A DNA stretch of 64,000 bases from Snodgrassella alvi (GTDB lineage: Bacteria; Pseudomonadota; Gammaproteobacteria; Burkholderiales; Neisseriaceae), in assembly GCF_002777745.1 (NCBI RefSeq), contig NZ_MEIO01000027.1, positions 62,001-126,000 on the forward strand, written 5' to 3'. Positions 8,746 through 18,181 of this stretch are shown in pieces. Position numbers and translations under genes: made by a program. Position 1 is the stretch's first letter. Every line of letters begins with the position of its first letter. Below the pieces are notes generated by a model. That model worked only from the letters and a program-made list of their open reading frames with translations. It did no database searches and was not told where the DNA came from.

Positions 8746-11700
8746 ATGAATAACATCTACAAATCCAAATGGAATGAATCTACTCAGACATGGGTAGCCT
8801 GCTCAGAACTAGCGCGAGGAAAATGCAAAAGTAATGGTCTGAAAATAGTAGCAGCCGTGGCTCTGGCATTAGCTAGCACTAGTGTTGTTGCTGCTGATAC
8901 GATACATAGGGTTGGTGCGAGGGTATGGGGAAAGGATCAGCCCTATTATCATAATGAGAGAGATATGAATACCACCGTTGAAATTAATTTTGACACCAAG
9001 CATACGTCAGAAGCTGATATAATTCAGAATGACTCTGCTACATTGGACATCAATATTGATGGTCACCATATGTTATCAGGCAACATTGTGAGTAGAAATA
9101 CGCCTCTCAGCAGTAGGAAACCAGGTGATCTGACTATTGAAAACAAGCATGGAGAAATAAATGGTGGTATTACTAATGAAGGAGCGGGTGATATTACAAT
9201 TAATAACTCATTCCAAATAAATGGCAATATCACGAGTACAGAGGATAGTACTGGTAACATCACTATTAAAAATATTCCTAATGGTGCTAACGTACCCAAG
9301 GATGCCGCGCATAGTAAGAGAGGCATAACCAACAATATTACTAATAATGGAGCCGGTACTTTCACAATTGATAATAAAACACTTCTAGAAGGAACTATTA
9401 AAAATACAGGTATTGGTAAAATTACTTTAGATAATAGCGGTAAAAGCACCGGCGATATTATTAATGACAGTGATTCTAAAGAGTCTCAAATAAATGTAAC
9501 TAATAATACTGGTACAACGTTTGACAGTACGATAAGCAATAAAAAAGCTGGTAAGATTACATTGACTAATCATGGTACAATTACCAAGAGTATCACCAAC
9601 TCAGGCACTCAAAATGCTTCTATAGAAATAATCAATGGAGCTGATGCACTACTTGGAAGCGATATTAAGAATACGGGTGCTGGTACAATTTCTTTAAATA
9701 ATAGCGGTAAAAGCACCGGCAATATTGTTAATGAAAGTGATTCAGCATCTTCTAAAATAGAAGTAACCAATGATGTTGATACAACGCTCGCCAGTACGAT
9801 ATTCAATGCGAAAGCTGGTACGATTGAATTGATTAATAACGGTACAATTACCAAGAATGTTGTCAACTTAGGTACTGGTACAATCACTTTGAATAACAGC
9901 GGTACAACTACCGGCAACATTATCAATTCAGGCCAGCTAGATTCTCTTATAAATGTAACTAATAATAATGGGGCAACACTTAATGGTAACATTAACAATA
10001 CGGGTGCTGGTACAATTACTTTAGAAAATAGCGGGGTAATAAACAACAGTATTATTAATAGCAGTGATTCTGTCGATTCTAAAATAATAGTAACCAATAA
10101 TGCTAATACAACACTTGGCAGTGCGATAAGTAATACTAGAGCTGGTAAGATTGAACTAACTAATAAAGGTACAACTACTGGCGATATTACCAATTCAGGC
10201 CTGCTAGATTCTTTTATAAGAGTAACCAATAATAATGGGGCTACACTTAATGGTGACATTAGCAATACGGGTGCTGGTACAATTACTTTAGAAAATAGCG
10301 GGGTAATAAACAACAGTATTATTAATAACAGTGATTCTGTCGATTCTAAAATAATAGTAACCAATAATGCTAATACAACACTTGGCAGTGCGATAAGTAA
10401 TACTAGAGCTGGTAAGATTGAAATCACTAATAAAGGTACAACTACCGGCGATATTACCAATTCAGGCCTGCTAGATTCTCTTATAAGAGTAACCAATAAT
10501 AATGGGGCTACACTTAATGGTGACATTACCAATATAGGTGCTGGTACAATTACTTTAGAAAATAGCGGGGTAATAAACAAGGGTATTATTAATAACAGTA
10601 ATTCTGCCGATTCTAAAATAATAGTAACCAATAATGCTGATACAACGCTCGCTAGTACGATAAGCAATACAAAAGCTGGTAAGATTGAACTAACTAATAA
10701 AGGTACAACTACCGGCAATATTACCAACATCGGTGATGATTCTTCTATAGACATAAACAATGAAGCATCCCTTAAAAGTAAAATTGCTAATATGAGAGCT
10801 GGTAAAATTACCTTAATAAATTCGGGCACCGTTGATAACACTGAAATTATCAATTCTGGTGACGGTGAAATTACGGTACACAATAATAAAACCTTACTCA
10901 ACACAAATATTATCAATGAAGTACACGGAACTGGAAATATTTCATTTACCAACAGTAATCAATTCGAAGGCAAGCTTATCAATAATACTGACTTAGGTCG
11001 TATTGACGCCATGAATACAGGAACCTTCATCGGTACTACTGGTACTACCAACAGTTCCGGTGCAGAAGGAAAAATAAATCTGAATAATCAGGGCACATGG
11101 ATAAATACCGGAGATTCCACCTTATCACAGCTGACGAACACGGGTATTATTGAATTTTCAAAAATACCTTTAGCTGATATCAATGATGAAAATAAATACC
11201 ATACCATCACAGTAGAAGGTGACTATACCGGTGGCGGCACGATATATGTCAACACGCTCTGGAATGATGATAGCATCAGTAAAAATGGCGCCGGTTATAC
11301 TGACCGCGTTAATATTAAAGGTGATGTAACCGGTGGCGTCACAACAGTAACGACCAGAGAAGGTATCTACGGAGACATAACACAAAAAGAGATACCGATT
11401 ACTCATCCAGAAACTGTTATTCATGTAGATGGACAAATCACTGGACAAGGTTTTGAAGGTACATCTGCAACTAAGAATGCTGGTGAAGCTCAGCTCAAGA
11501 AAATAGATCAGAGCGTATACGGAACTGGCACTGATTATGCATGGACATTAAAAGCTCAAATACCTACAAATCCGGCTAAACCTACTCCACCTAAAGAAGT
11601 GCCAATTTATGCGGAGCCGGTATCTGGTTATGTACAAATGCCTACAGTAAATATGGAGCTGGGCTTTACCACTATTGGTACACTATATGAGCGACGCGCT

Positions 11701-12603
11701 GAAAATCAGACCTACAACATTACTGGCACCAACAATACTGCCCTTGCCAATAACCAGCAGCAGACATGGGGTAGAGTTCTGATGAAACATCTGGATAAGA
11801 ATGGCAAACGACGTCTGGATACAGTTGGTAATCAATCCGTACTCCAGATTGGTCACGATTTTATTCTGGATGAAAACAATAAAACCGGAACCCGCCGGCA
11901 TATAGGTGCCTATGTATCCTATGGGCATAATGAAAACGATTTCCGCGATCAGTATCGTGCCGAGAATGGCTATGTTGTTGACGACCATTACACCGGTAAA
12001 GGCCGTACTGATGCAGTAAGTGTTGGTAGTTATGGCACATTCTATGGCAATAATGGCGGCTATATTGACTTGGTTGGTCAGGTAAGCTATCTGCGCAACA
12101 AATACAATGCCCGTTCCAATGAATCTGTACATCAGAATGGCTGGGGTGCCGCATTATCAGCCGAAACTGGTAAAGCTTTCACCGTATATGGAAATAACTG
12201 GTTTGTCGAACCACAGGTTCAGTTGGCTTACCAATATCTGTCTCTGGACAATTTCAATGACGGGATTCGCCAGATTGATCAGCATAATCCATCTGCCCTG
12301 CGCGGCCGTGTGGGTATGCGTTTTGGCTACAATGGTACTACAACTGATAATTTGCCGCCTTCATCTTTCTATGGCATTACCAACATCTGGCATGACTTTG
12401 TCAATCCGAAATCTGTTGATATCGGCCGCGATACACTGAAAGAAGAATATGCCAAAACCTGGGGTGAAGTTGGTGTTGGTATCCAGCTACCGATAACCCG
12501 TCAAAGTCATTTCTATAGTGATGTGCGTTATGAGAAAAACTTTGGCAGTGCTAAACGCAAAGGTTTCAAAGGAACACTGGGCTATAAATACACTTGGTTA
12601 TAA
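8746..12603 (+). CDS. Autotransporter (type Va) with ESPR signal and repetitive passenger
   Basis: A 1285-residue secreted surface protein. The N-terminus MNNIYKSKWNESTQTWVACS is an extended signal peptide region (ESPR), followed by a hydrophobic core ending near ASTSVVAADT. The passenger (about residues 50-950) is Asn/Thr/Gly/Ser-rich with repeated motifs such as GAGTITLENSG and ITNSG, typical of a parallel beta-helix. It includes three near-identical 89-residue units at 9931-10731. The C-terminal beta-barrel begins near residue 1009 (WGRVLMKHLDKNGKRRLD) and ends GYKYTWL. The AGGAAAG before the ATG is a fair ribosome site. Exported by Sec, it inserts through Bam/Tam. The passenger function is unknown; adhesion to host or biofilm is plausible. 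Confidence 0.93.
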   Translation: MNNIYKSKWNESTQTWVACSELARGKCKSNGLKIVAAVALALASTSVVAADTIHRVGARVWGKDQPYYHNERDMNTTVEINFDTKHTSEADIIQNDSATLDINIDGHHMLSGNIVSRNTPLSSRKPGDLTIENKHGEINGGITNEGAGDITINNSFQINGNITSTEDSTGNITIKNIPNGANVPKDAAHSKRGITNNITNNGAGTFTIDNKTLLEGTIKNTGIGKITLDNSGKSTGDIINDSDSKESQINVTNNTGTTFDSTISNKKAGKITLTNHGTITKSITNSGTQNASIEIINGADALLGSDIKNTGAGTISLNNSGKSTGNIVNESDSASSKIEVTNDVDTTLASTIFNAKAGTIELINNGTITKNVVNLGTGTITLNNSGTTTGNIINSGQLDSLINVTNNNGATLNGNINNTGAGTITLENSGVINNSIINSSDSVDSKIIVTNNANTTLGSAISNTRAGKIELTNKGTTTGDITNSGLLDSFIRVTNNNGATLNGDISNTGAGTITLENSGVINNSIINNSDSVDSKIIVTNNANTTLGSAISNTRAGKIEITNKGTTTGDITNSGLLDSLIRVTNNNGATLNGDITNIGAGTITLENSGVINKGIINNSNSADSKIIVTNNADTTLASTISNTKAGKIELTNKGTTTGNITNIGDDSSIDINNEASLKSKIANMRAGKITLINSGTVDNTEIINSGDGEITVHNNKTLLNTNIINEVHGTGNISFTNSNQFEGKLINNTDLGRIDAMNTGTFIGTTGTTNSSGAEGKINLNNQGTWINTGDSTLSQLTNTGIIEFSKIPLADINDENKYHTITVEGDYTGGGTIYVNTLWNDDSISKNGAGYTDRVNIKGDVTGGVTTVTTREGIYGDITQKEIPITHPETVIHVDGQITGQGFEGTSATKNAGEAQLKKIDQSVYGTGTDYAWTLKAQIPTNPAKPTPPKEVPIYAEPVSGYVQMPTVNMELGFTTIGTLYERRAENQTYNITGTNNTALANNQQQTWGRVLMKHLDKNGKRRLDTVGNQSVLQIGHDFILDENNKTGTRRHIGAYVSYGHNENDFRDQYRAENGYVVDDHYTGKGRTDAVSVGSYGTFYGNNGGYIDLVGQVSYLRNKYNARSNESVHQNGWGAALSAETGKAFTVYGNNWFVEPQVQLAYQYLSLDNFNDGIRQIDQHNPSALRGRVGMRFGYNGTTTDNLPPSSFYGITNIWHDFVNPKSVDIGRDTLKEEYAKTWGEVGVGIQLPITRQSHFYSDVRYEKNFGSAKRKGFKGTLGYKYTWL
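9931..10731 (+). repeat. Three tandem 267-bp repeats within the autotransporter gene
   Basis: Three consecutive near-identical units (9931-10197, 10198-10464, 10465-10731), each 267 bp or 89 codons, encode GAGTITLENSGVIN, SDSVDSKIIVTNN and TRAGKIELTNKGTTTGDI. The copies differ by only scattered substitutions. A more diverged related unit lies upstream from about 9664. The exact multiple of three keeps the frame, so unit number could vary by recombination. Confidence 0.92.
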
Positions 12604-12611
12604 CCATACTC

Positions 12612-12643
12612 ATAGCAGTGGCTGTGTGATACAGCCACTGCTA
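12612..12643 (+). other. Perfect hairpin after the autotransporter
   Basis: ATAGCAGTGGCTGT (12612-12625) pairs perfectly with ACAGCCACTGCTAT (12630-12643) just after the stop codon. No T tract follows, so it may act as a 3' stability element ahead of the terminator at 12654. Confidence 0.7.
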
Positions 12644-12653
12644 TGTCTCCCTG

Positions 12654-12689
12654 ACAGGGCAAAACTGTAAACAGTTTTGCCCTGTTTTT
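12654..12689 (+). terminator. Intrinsic terminator for the autotransporter gene
   Basis: A perfect 15-bp stem, ACAGGGCAAAACTGT (12654-12668) with ACAGTTTTGCCCTGT (12671-12685), running into TTTTT. Confidence 0.85.
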
Positions 12690-12810
12690 ACTTATATGAT
12701 TAACTAAAATTACTTTCTGGAAAGCTGGCTTTAGCTTCTATGCAGATAAATAGATATATACAGACAACAATAACGTTAAAGCAATGCAGCCACAAATCCT
12801 TGAAGTGAAA

Positions 12811-12841
12811 AGCCCCACAAAGCCAAAAGCTTTGCGGAGCT
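12811..12841 (-). terminator. Terminator after ahpF
   Basis: Read on the minus strand, AGCTCCGCAAAGC pairs (with G-U wobbles) to GCTTTGTGGGGCT and is followed by TTTTC. It lies just past the ahpF stop codon at 12858. Confidence 0.7.
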
Positions 12842-12857
12842 CGCTACTGAAACAAGA

Positions 12858-14426
12858 TTATTGAGGTGCGTTGGTACGAATCAGATAATCAAAAGCACTT
12901 AATGCTGCTTTAGCACCTTCACCAGCGGCAATAATAATCTGCTTGTATGGCACATTGGTACAGTCACCAGCGGCAAATACACCCGGCACATTGGTTTTAC
13001 CATACGCATCAATCACAATTTCATGCATTGGTTCGGTTAACTCAACTGTTCCATCCAAAAAGCCGGTATTAGGTAACAGGCCAATCTGCACAAATATACC
13101 TTCCAGCGCCAGATGCTGCTGGGCATCAGTTAACCTATCCAGATAGTTCAGACCGCTAACCTTGCCATTAGCACCAGTAACTTCAGTAGTTTGAGCATTG
13201 CGAATAACCTTTACATTAGGCAAGCTGTTCAGCTTGTGCTGCAATACCTCATCCGCACGCAATTTATCGGAAAATTCAAGCAAGGTAACACTTTTAACCA
13301 CACCAGCCAGATCAATGGCAGCTTCTACCCCAGAATTTCCCCCGCCAATCACAGCCACATCTTTACCTTTGAATAAAGGGCCATCACAATGCGGGCAATA
13401 AGTAACCCCTTTAGTACGATATTCCTGTTCACCGGGCACATTCATGGAACGCCAGCGCGCGCCGGTAGATAGAATCACAGTGCGTGATTTAAGCACAGCG
13501 CCACTTTCAGTATGTACCTCAATCAGCCCACCTGTGCTGGTAGCTGGAATCAGCGCGCTTACCTTTTGCAGATTCATAATATCTACATCATAACTGCGCA
13601 CATGGCTTTCCAGATCGCGAGCAAAACGCGGGCCATCTGTACGCAAAACTGAAACGTAATTTTCAATATCCATCGTATCCAGTACCTGACCGCCAAAACG
13701 TTCAGCTATAATTCCGGTACGAATCCCTTTACGCGCCGCATATACAGCTGCTGCTGCACCAGCCGGACCACCACCTACAACCAGCACATCAAAAGGTTCT
13801 TTTGCATTCAGTGCCTCAACAGCCACATCAGCTGCATTGCTATCCAGCCTGGCCACAATTTCGGCCAGCTCCATCCGCCCCTGACCAAAAGGTTTACCAT
13901 TCAGGAAAACTGCCGGTACACCCATAATCTCCTTTGCTTCAATTTCTTCCTGAAACAATGCCCCATCGATAGCAGTATGGCTGATATTGGGATTAAGAAT
14001 ACTCATCAGATTTAGCGCCTGAATTACATCAGGACAATTATGACAAGTAATCGAATAATAGGTTTCAAAATGATAGCTACCTTGCAGATTCTTTATCTGT
14101 TGCTGTAAAGATTCTGCTTCTTTAGAAGGATGACCGCCCACCTGTAGTAAAGCCAGTACCAATGAGCTGAACTCATGTCCCATCGGATTACCAGCAAAAA
14201 CCAGCCCAGTATGCGTACCGGGATTGGTAATTTCAAAAGAAGGTTTACGCTCAGATTGACCATCAGTACGCAGGTTGACCTTATCACTTAGCGCTTCAAC
14301 TTCCTGTAATAGTGCCTGCATGTCACGAGCACCTGCACTATCGTTTAGTGTGGCAATGATTTCAACCGGCTTGGTTACATATTCCAAATAAGCTTTTAAT
14401 TGGCTTTTCAGGGTGTCGTTTAACAT
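12858..14426 (-). CDS. ahpF: Alkyl hydroperoxide reductase subunit F
   Basis: A 522-residue cytoplasmic flavoprotein disulfide reductase that passes electrons from NADH to AhpC. The N-terminal double thioredoxin-fold domain carries C128-H-N-C131. The thioredoxin-reductase-like body has the FAD dinucleotide motif [16 protein letters not shown] near residue 217, the redox pair C344-P-H-C347, a NAD(P)H-binding [12 protein letters not shown], and the C-terminal [10 protein letters not shown]. The length matches E. coli AhpF. A GGAG lies 7 bases before the ATG. It lies downstream of ahpC on the same strand, separated by a terminator, so AhpC can be made in excess. Confidence 0.97.
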   Translation of the reverse strand: MLNDTLKSQLKAYLEYVTKPVEIIATLNDSAGARDMQALLQEVEALSDKVNLRTDGQSERKPSFEITNPGTHTGLVFAGNPMGHEFSSLVLALLQVGGHPSKEAESLQQQIKNLQGSYHFETYYSITCHNCPDVIQALNLMSILNPNISHTAIDGALFQEEIEAKEIMGVPAVFLNGKPFGQGRMELAEIVARLDSNAADVAVEALNAKEPFDVLVVGGGPAGAAAAVYAARKGIRTGIIAERFGGQVLDTMDIENYVSVLRTDGPRFARDLESHVRSYDVDIMNLQKVSALIPATSTGGLIEVHTESGAVLKSRTVILSTGARWRSMNVPGEQEYRTKGVTYCPHCDGPLFKGKDVAVIGGGNSGVEAAIDLAGVVKSVTLLEFSDKLRADEVLQHKLNSLPNVKVIRNAQTTEVTGANGKVSGLNYLDRLTDAQQHLALEGIFVQIGLLPNTGFLDGTVELTEPMHEIVIDAYGKTNVPGVFAAGDCTNVPYKQIIIAAGEGAKAALSAFDYLIRTNAPQ

Positions 14427-14500
14427 TTTACAGCTCCATTACATTAAAATTAACAATCGATATTGTATTTTTGATAGCCTATATTTTTGTTTTACTAAAA

Positions 14501-14530
14501 AGCCCGGATACCGCAGCCGGTATTCGGGCT
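14501..14530 (-). terminator. Terminator between ahpC and ahpF
   Basis: On the minus strand, AGCCCGAATACCG pairs with CGGTATCCGGGCT and is followed by a TTTTT run. It would terminate most ahpC transcripts and allow limited read-through into ahpF. Confidence 0.8.
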
Positions 14531-14581
14531 GAATAGCTGCTATTTAACAGCAGAATGATTGATGTGTGTGTTTAAGTGTTA

Positions 14582-15148
14582 TTAGATTTTGCCAACCAGC
14601 TCAAGAGAAGGAGCCAGAGTTTTGTCGCCTTCTTTCCATTTAGCTGGACAAACTTCACCCGGGTGAGAGGCCACATATTGTGCAGCTTTAACTTTACGTA
14701 CCAGATCAGCAGCTTCACGGCCAATACCTTCAGCAGTTACTTCTACACTCTGGATAATACCTTGCGGGTCAACCAGGAAAGTAGCGCGATCAGCAGAACC
14801 CTGACCTTCACGCAGCACACCAAAATTAGTAGCCAAAGTAGCGTTGCGGTCGCCCAGCATAAAATATTTAATTTTAGCAATGGTTTCTGAAGCATCATGC
14901 CATGCTTTATGAGTGAAATGTGTATCTGTAGATACAGAGTACACCTCTACACCCAGTTTCTGCAATTCTTCATAATGGTCAGCCAGATCACCTAATTCAG
15001 TAGGGCAAACAAAAGTGAAGTCAGCTGGATAGAAAAAGAATACAGACCATTTACCTTTAACATCAGCATCGCTGATATCTACAAATTTACCATTGTGAAA
15101 AGCAGTGGTATTGAATGGCTTGATTTCAGTATTAACATTGGCAACCAT
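14582..15148 (-). CDS. ahpC: Alkyl hydroperoxide reductase subunit C (peroxiredoxin)
   Basis: A 188-residue typical 2-Cys peroxiredoxin that reduces H2O2, organic peroxides and peroxynitrite. The peroxidatic Cys48 sits in [13 protein letters not shown] and the resolving Cys167 in GEVCPAKW. The length is that of the AhpC/Prx1 subfamily. An AAGGAG Shine-Dalgarno precedes the ATG. It is the first gene of the ahpC-ahpF pair. An OxyR-type promoter would be expected in the 450 bp upstream, but I could not define a convincing operator there. Confidence 0.97.
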   Translation of the reverse strand: MVANVNTEIKPFNTTAFHNGKFVDISDADVKGKWSVFFFYPADFTFVCPTELGDLADHYEELQKLGVEVYSVSTDTHFTHKAWHDASETIAKIKYFMLGDRNATLATNFGVLREGQGSADRATFLVDPQGIIQSVEVTAEGIGREAADLVRKVKAAQYVASHPGEVCPAKWKEGDKTLAPSLELVGKI

Positions 15149-15597
15149 AAAGTATCTCCTTAAATGAAACAGGTTGAATTAAGTAATGAAAGTATAGTAC
15201 ACAAATTCAGGTCATAAATATAATCAAATGATTTTATACAACCCATAGTTTTTATTTTCAATAATAATCAAACACCTAAAATATTGATTTAAGAAAAAAG
15301 CTTATATCCCGTAAAAAAATTCTAAGAAACAGATTATTATTCATAACTCCAACATTACATAAGCATATACATCCCCACAACACAAATAGACACACATATC
15401 TTGTTACAGCAAAAAACCAAACAAGCCTTTTTCCAGCAATATCATCTTGTTTGCCATAACCACTTATTCAGATTAACATGCTGATATTAAACTAAAACTA
15501 ATGGAATATCATCTTTATTATCGATACAGACTATCACAACCAACAGAGCCTTTCCTATTTATCCGCATCTACTGAACATTTATAGGCAATGTATCCC
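15149..15597. other. Divergent intergenic region between ahpC and the DUF2238 gene
   Basis: About 450 bp of AT-rich DNA that must hold the promoters of ahpC (minus) and of the membrane-protein gene (plus). I see no convincing -35/-10 pair, operator or terminator, and no open frame worth calling. Confidence 0.5.
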
Positions 15598-16206
15598 ATG
15601 AAAACCCATATTGTGCAATTGATGATTTTTATAATGGTATTCATTTGGTCTGCTTACCGGCCACATGACTACCCAACCTGGTTTCTGGAAGTTTTACCAG
15701 CAGTAGTGGGCGTAGTGATACTTGCATGTACATATTCGCGTTTTCACTTCAGTAAATTGATGTACTGGGTAGTCCTAACTCATGCAATCATACTGCTTGT
15801 TGGCGGGCACTACACTTATGCAGAAGAACCGGTTTTTAATTATTTGCGTGGCGTATTTGACTGGTCACGCAATAATTACGACAAACTCGGACATTTTTTT
15901 CAAGGTTTCTCGCCTGCCATTATCACCAGTGAACTACTCTGGGGCTTACAGATAGTGCGCGGCCGCGGTTGGGTTGTTTTTTTAAGCGGCTGTCTCTGTA
16001 TGGCCATTAGTGCCATTTATGAACTGTTTGAATGGCTGGTGGCTGAAATCAGTAATCAACAGGCAATAACTTTTCTTGGGACACAAGGCGATGTATGGGA
16101 CACACAAGAAGACATGCTATGGTGCCTGATTGGCTGTAGCATCATGCTAATTTATTTGTATTGCAGCAAACAACACCTACAACAGCCGGCCACAGCAAAA
16201 AGCTAA
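15598..16206 (+). CDS. DUF2238 (YjdF-like) inner-membrane protein
   Basis: A 202-residue multi-spanning membrane protein with at least five hydrophobic segments (starting MKTHIVQLMIFIMVFIW). It has the motif-rich stretch NYDKLGHFFQGFSPAI, then LFEWLVAE and FLGTQGDVWDTQEDM, characteristic of the YjdF/DUF2238 family. The function is unknown; the conserved His, Glu and Asp at membrane edges suggest a catalytic or metal role, but that is inference. I prefer the ATG at 15598, because an AGG lies about 11 bases before it but only 2 bases before the upstream ATG at 15589. It stands alone. Confidence 0.8.
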   Translation: MKTHIVQLMIFIMVFIWSAYRPHDYPTWFLEVLPAVVGVVILACTYSRFHFSKLMYWVVLTHAIILLVGGHYTYAEEPVFNYLRGVFDWSRNNYDKLGHFFQGFSPAIITSELLWGLQIVRGRGWVVFLSGCLCMAISAIYELFEWLVAEISNQQAITFLGTQGDVWDTQEDMLWCLIGCSIMLIYLYCSKQHLQQPATAKS

Positions 16207-16305
16207 CGCAAGAACAAATAGCAAATCTGCTTATCATCTGCCAGCTACAACAGATTCAATACACTAATTACAAAAAATTTTCCTATATGCTCAGGCACAG
16301 GAAAA

Positions 16306-16593
16306 TCAGATTGAGACAGATACTGTTTTTTCCAGTTTGGTTTTTATTTCATTGATATCTTCTTCAAATATCATAATCACCCCCAGATAGGCCATACCAA
16401 ACATCATAGCTGTGATAAATGAACTGGCAATTGCCATCACATTCATCCATACCAGACCTAGAGCAAATACCAAAAAACACAGAGCAAAAATAACATTAAA
16501 CCATAATTTTACCCTTTTAAATTTTTGTTCTTTTTGCGTTAGCTGCACGCTTAATTCATTACTGGCTGTTGCGGATACAGTAGTTTGGTTCAT
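16306..16593 (-). CDS. Small two-helix membrane protein, function unknown
   Basis: A 95-residue protein starting MNQTTVSATASNELSVQL. A charged stretch (QKEQKFKRVK) leads into two closely spaced hydrophobic helices (about residues 34-53 and 57-78), then a charged tail (EEDINEIKTKLEK). A longer in-frame extension upstream looks like untranslated AT-rich DNA. It is isolated: convergent with the DUF2238 gene, and separated from sspB by a terminator. I do not recognise the family; it may be specific to this lineage. Confidence 0.6.
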   Translation of the reverse strand: MNQTTVSATASNELSVQLTQKEQKFKRVKLWFNVIFALCFLVFALGLVWMNVMAIASSFITAMMFGMAYLGVIMIFEEDINEIKTKLEKTVSVSI

Positions 16594-16943
16594 ATATTCA
16601 AACCCCAGAAAATGCAAAGATAATAAATATTTATGTAATATTAAATTATTAAACAACAGTATTTTAATCCAACTTATCATTCAGCGTGAAGTACAAATTT
16701 AATAAAAATTTGATTATAAAATTACCGAATAAACAACTTAGTAGCACAATACTTGCCTAATATGTACCAACACCAGCATAAAATATATATCTGTATAAAT
16801 GCAAACCCACTTTATGGAAAAACAGCCCTAATAAGCTGTAAACATCAGATATAAAAAAGGGCTAAAATCAGCGAATTTCAGCCCTTTTTACAATAATACA
16901 ATCTAAATACCTCAAAAATAAAGTTTAAGCAGAGAACAATCAG
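16594..16943. other. Intergenic region downstream of sspB
   Basis: About 350 bp, AT-rich. It contains the sspAB terminator at 16854-16888 and presumably the promoter of the small membrane protein. Nothing else is visible. Confidence 0.5.
16854..16888 (-). terminator. Terminator after sspB
   Basis: The inverted repeat GGGCT-AAAT ... ATTT-AGCCC (16859-16884) with one mismatch is flanked by A and T runs, so it can work in either direction. It lies about 55 bp after the sspB stop codon. Confidence 0.75.
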
Positions 16944-17387
16944 CTATTTAACAATTTTCAATCCTTTTTTACCACCAGACTGAGCACTATCCTTTGCCGC
17001 TTTGCTCTCTGCTGCGATTTCAGGTTCTACTGTCTCATCGACCTCAGCAATAGCCGCGTTATCATCATCGCTAAGCGGTTCTACCTCAAAGCCCATGCCC
17101 TCGCCAGTTTCACGGGCAAAAAGACTGATTACATGACCAACCGGAATCCAGATATCATGAGATACACCATTAAAACGAGCCGCAAAACTCACCCACTCAT
17201 TATCAATATTCAGATTGTGCGCGGCTACGGCACCAATATTGAGCACAATCTCATTATCGCGTACATACTGCCGGGGTACGCAGGTTTTATCATTTACCCA
17301 CGCAACAATGTGCGGTGTATAACCACTGTCCAGCGCCCATTCATATAATGCACGCAGAATATACGGTTTGGTACTTAGCTTGCTCAT
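16944..17387 (-). CDS. sspB: ClpXP adaptor protein SspB
   Basis: A 147-residue adaptor that delivers SsrA-tagged proteins to the ClpXP protease. The folded tag-binding domain (STKPYILRALYEWALDSGYTPHI ... GVSHDIWIPVGHVISLFARE, about residues 1-100) is followed by an acidic linker. The C-terminal ClpX-binding tail ends GGKKGLKIVK, comparable to RPALRVVK in E. coli. I chose the ATG at 17387 because GAGGGG precedes it at normal spacing; an upstream GTG at 17396 is possible. It lies 25 bp after sspA on the same strand and is very likely cotranscribed with it. Confidence 0.95.
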   Translation of the reverse strand: MSKLSTKPYILRALYEWALDSGYTPHIVAWVNDKTCVPRQYVRDNEIVLNIGAVAAHNLNIDNEWVSFAARFNGVSHDIWIPVGHVISLFARETGEGMGFEVEPLSDDDNAAIAEVDETVEPEIAAESKAAKDSAQSGGKKGLKIVK

Positions 17388-17412
17388 TGTCTTCACCCCT
17401 CATCAAGATAAT

Positions 17413-18018
17413 TTAGCGGCGCATTGCCTTTTCAGCCGGCGTCAAAGCGTTAATAAACGCCTCACGCTGGAAAATACGTTCAGCATATTTCAGTAACGGT
17501 GCAGCTGATTTCGGCAGCTTAATATCATAGTGATCCAGACGCCATAAGAGCGGAGCCAGAGCCACATCAATCATAGAAAAATCATCACCGATAATATATT
17601 TATTTTTGCTGAATGCCGGTGCCAGCATTGTTAAGCCCTGAGTAATCGCTTCACGGGCTTTATTCATATCTTTATTACTGGATTCAGGATTTTCCAGCAC
17701 CAGTACATGACTGAACAACTCTTTTTCCAGCCGATACAGTACCAAACGACCACGACCACGCATAATCGGATCAGCAGGCATCAATTGTGGATGAGGAAAA
17801 CGCTCATCAATATATTCATTAATAATATTGGATTCATACAGAATCAGGTCACGTTCAACCAGTACAGGCACCTGATTATATGGGTTCATTACGGCCAAAT
17901 CTTCCGGCTTATTGTAAACGTCAACATCCTTGATTTCAAAGTCCATACCTTTTTCATACAGGACAAAGCTGCAACGCTGACTAAACGGACAAGTCATGCC
18001 CGCATATAATGTCATCAT
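17413..18018 (-). CDS. sspA: Stringent starvation protein A (GST fold)
   Basis: A 201-residue protein with a glutathione-S-transferase fold: thioredoxin-like N-terminus (MTLYAGMTCPFSQRCSFVLYEKG), the cis-Pro motif NQVPVLVERDLILYES, and an all-helical C-terminal domain. SspA binds RNA polymerase and reprograms transcription in stationary phase. The start at 18018 is supported by GGGAAA eight bases upstream; the further upstream extension is unconserved. It forms a two-gene unit with sspB. In many betaproteobacteria petABC lies directly upstream of sspA; here a Nif3-family gene takes that position. Confidence 0.95.
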   Translation of the reverse strand: MMTLYAGMTCPFSQRCSFVLYEKGMDFEIKDVDVYNKPEDLAVMNPYNQVPVLVERDLILYESNIINEYIDERFPHPQLMPADPIMRGRGRLVLYRLEKELFSHVLVLENPESSNKDMNKAREAITQGLTMLAPAFSKNKYIIGDDFSMIDVALAPLLWRLDHYDIKLPKSAAPLLKYAERIFQREAFINALTPAEKAMRR

Positions 18019-18181
18019 AATTAATTTCCCAAGATTACCGTATAATATCAATACAGTGTGATGTCTAAAGATTATCTAATTATAGACAAATGACTCTAAT
18101 TTTACCAGAAAAATAGCTTAAAATCATGTTTATTAATGATTTTTCTCTAATAATTATTATACTTATCCCCACAGTTACGGC

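Noticed and set aside
9931..10731. Regular repeats considered as a CRISPR array.
   Set aside because: The units are 267 bp, contiguous, without spacers, and in frame within a protein gene.
9609..10952. A long open frame on the minus strand (about 447 codons) opposite the autotransporter repeats.
   Set aside because: It is rich in Leu/Ile/Val/Pro in a repeating pattern that mirrors the Asn/Thr/Ser repeats on the plus strand. It has no ribosome site, and the plus-strand gene has ESPR and barrel hallmarks.
12858..15148. An OxyR operator upstream of ahpC.
   Set aside because: Expected from biology, but I could not find a convincing set of spaced ATAG/CTAT motifs, so I do not annotate it.
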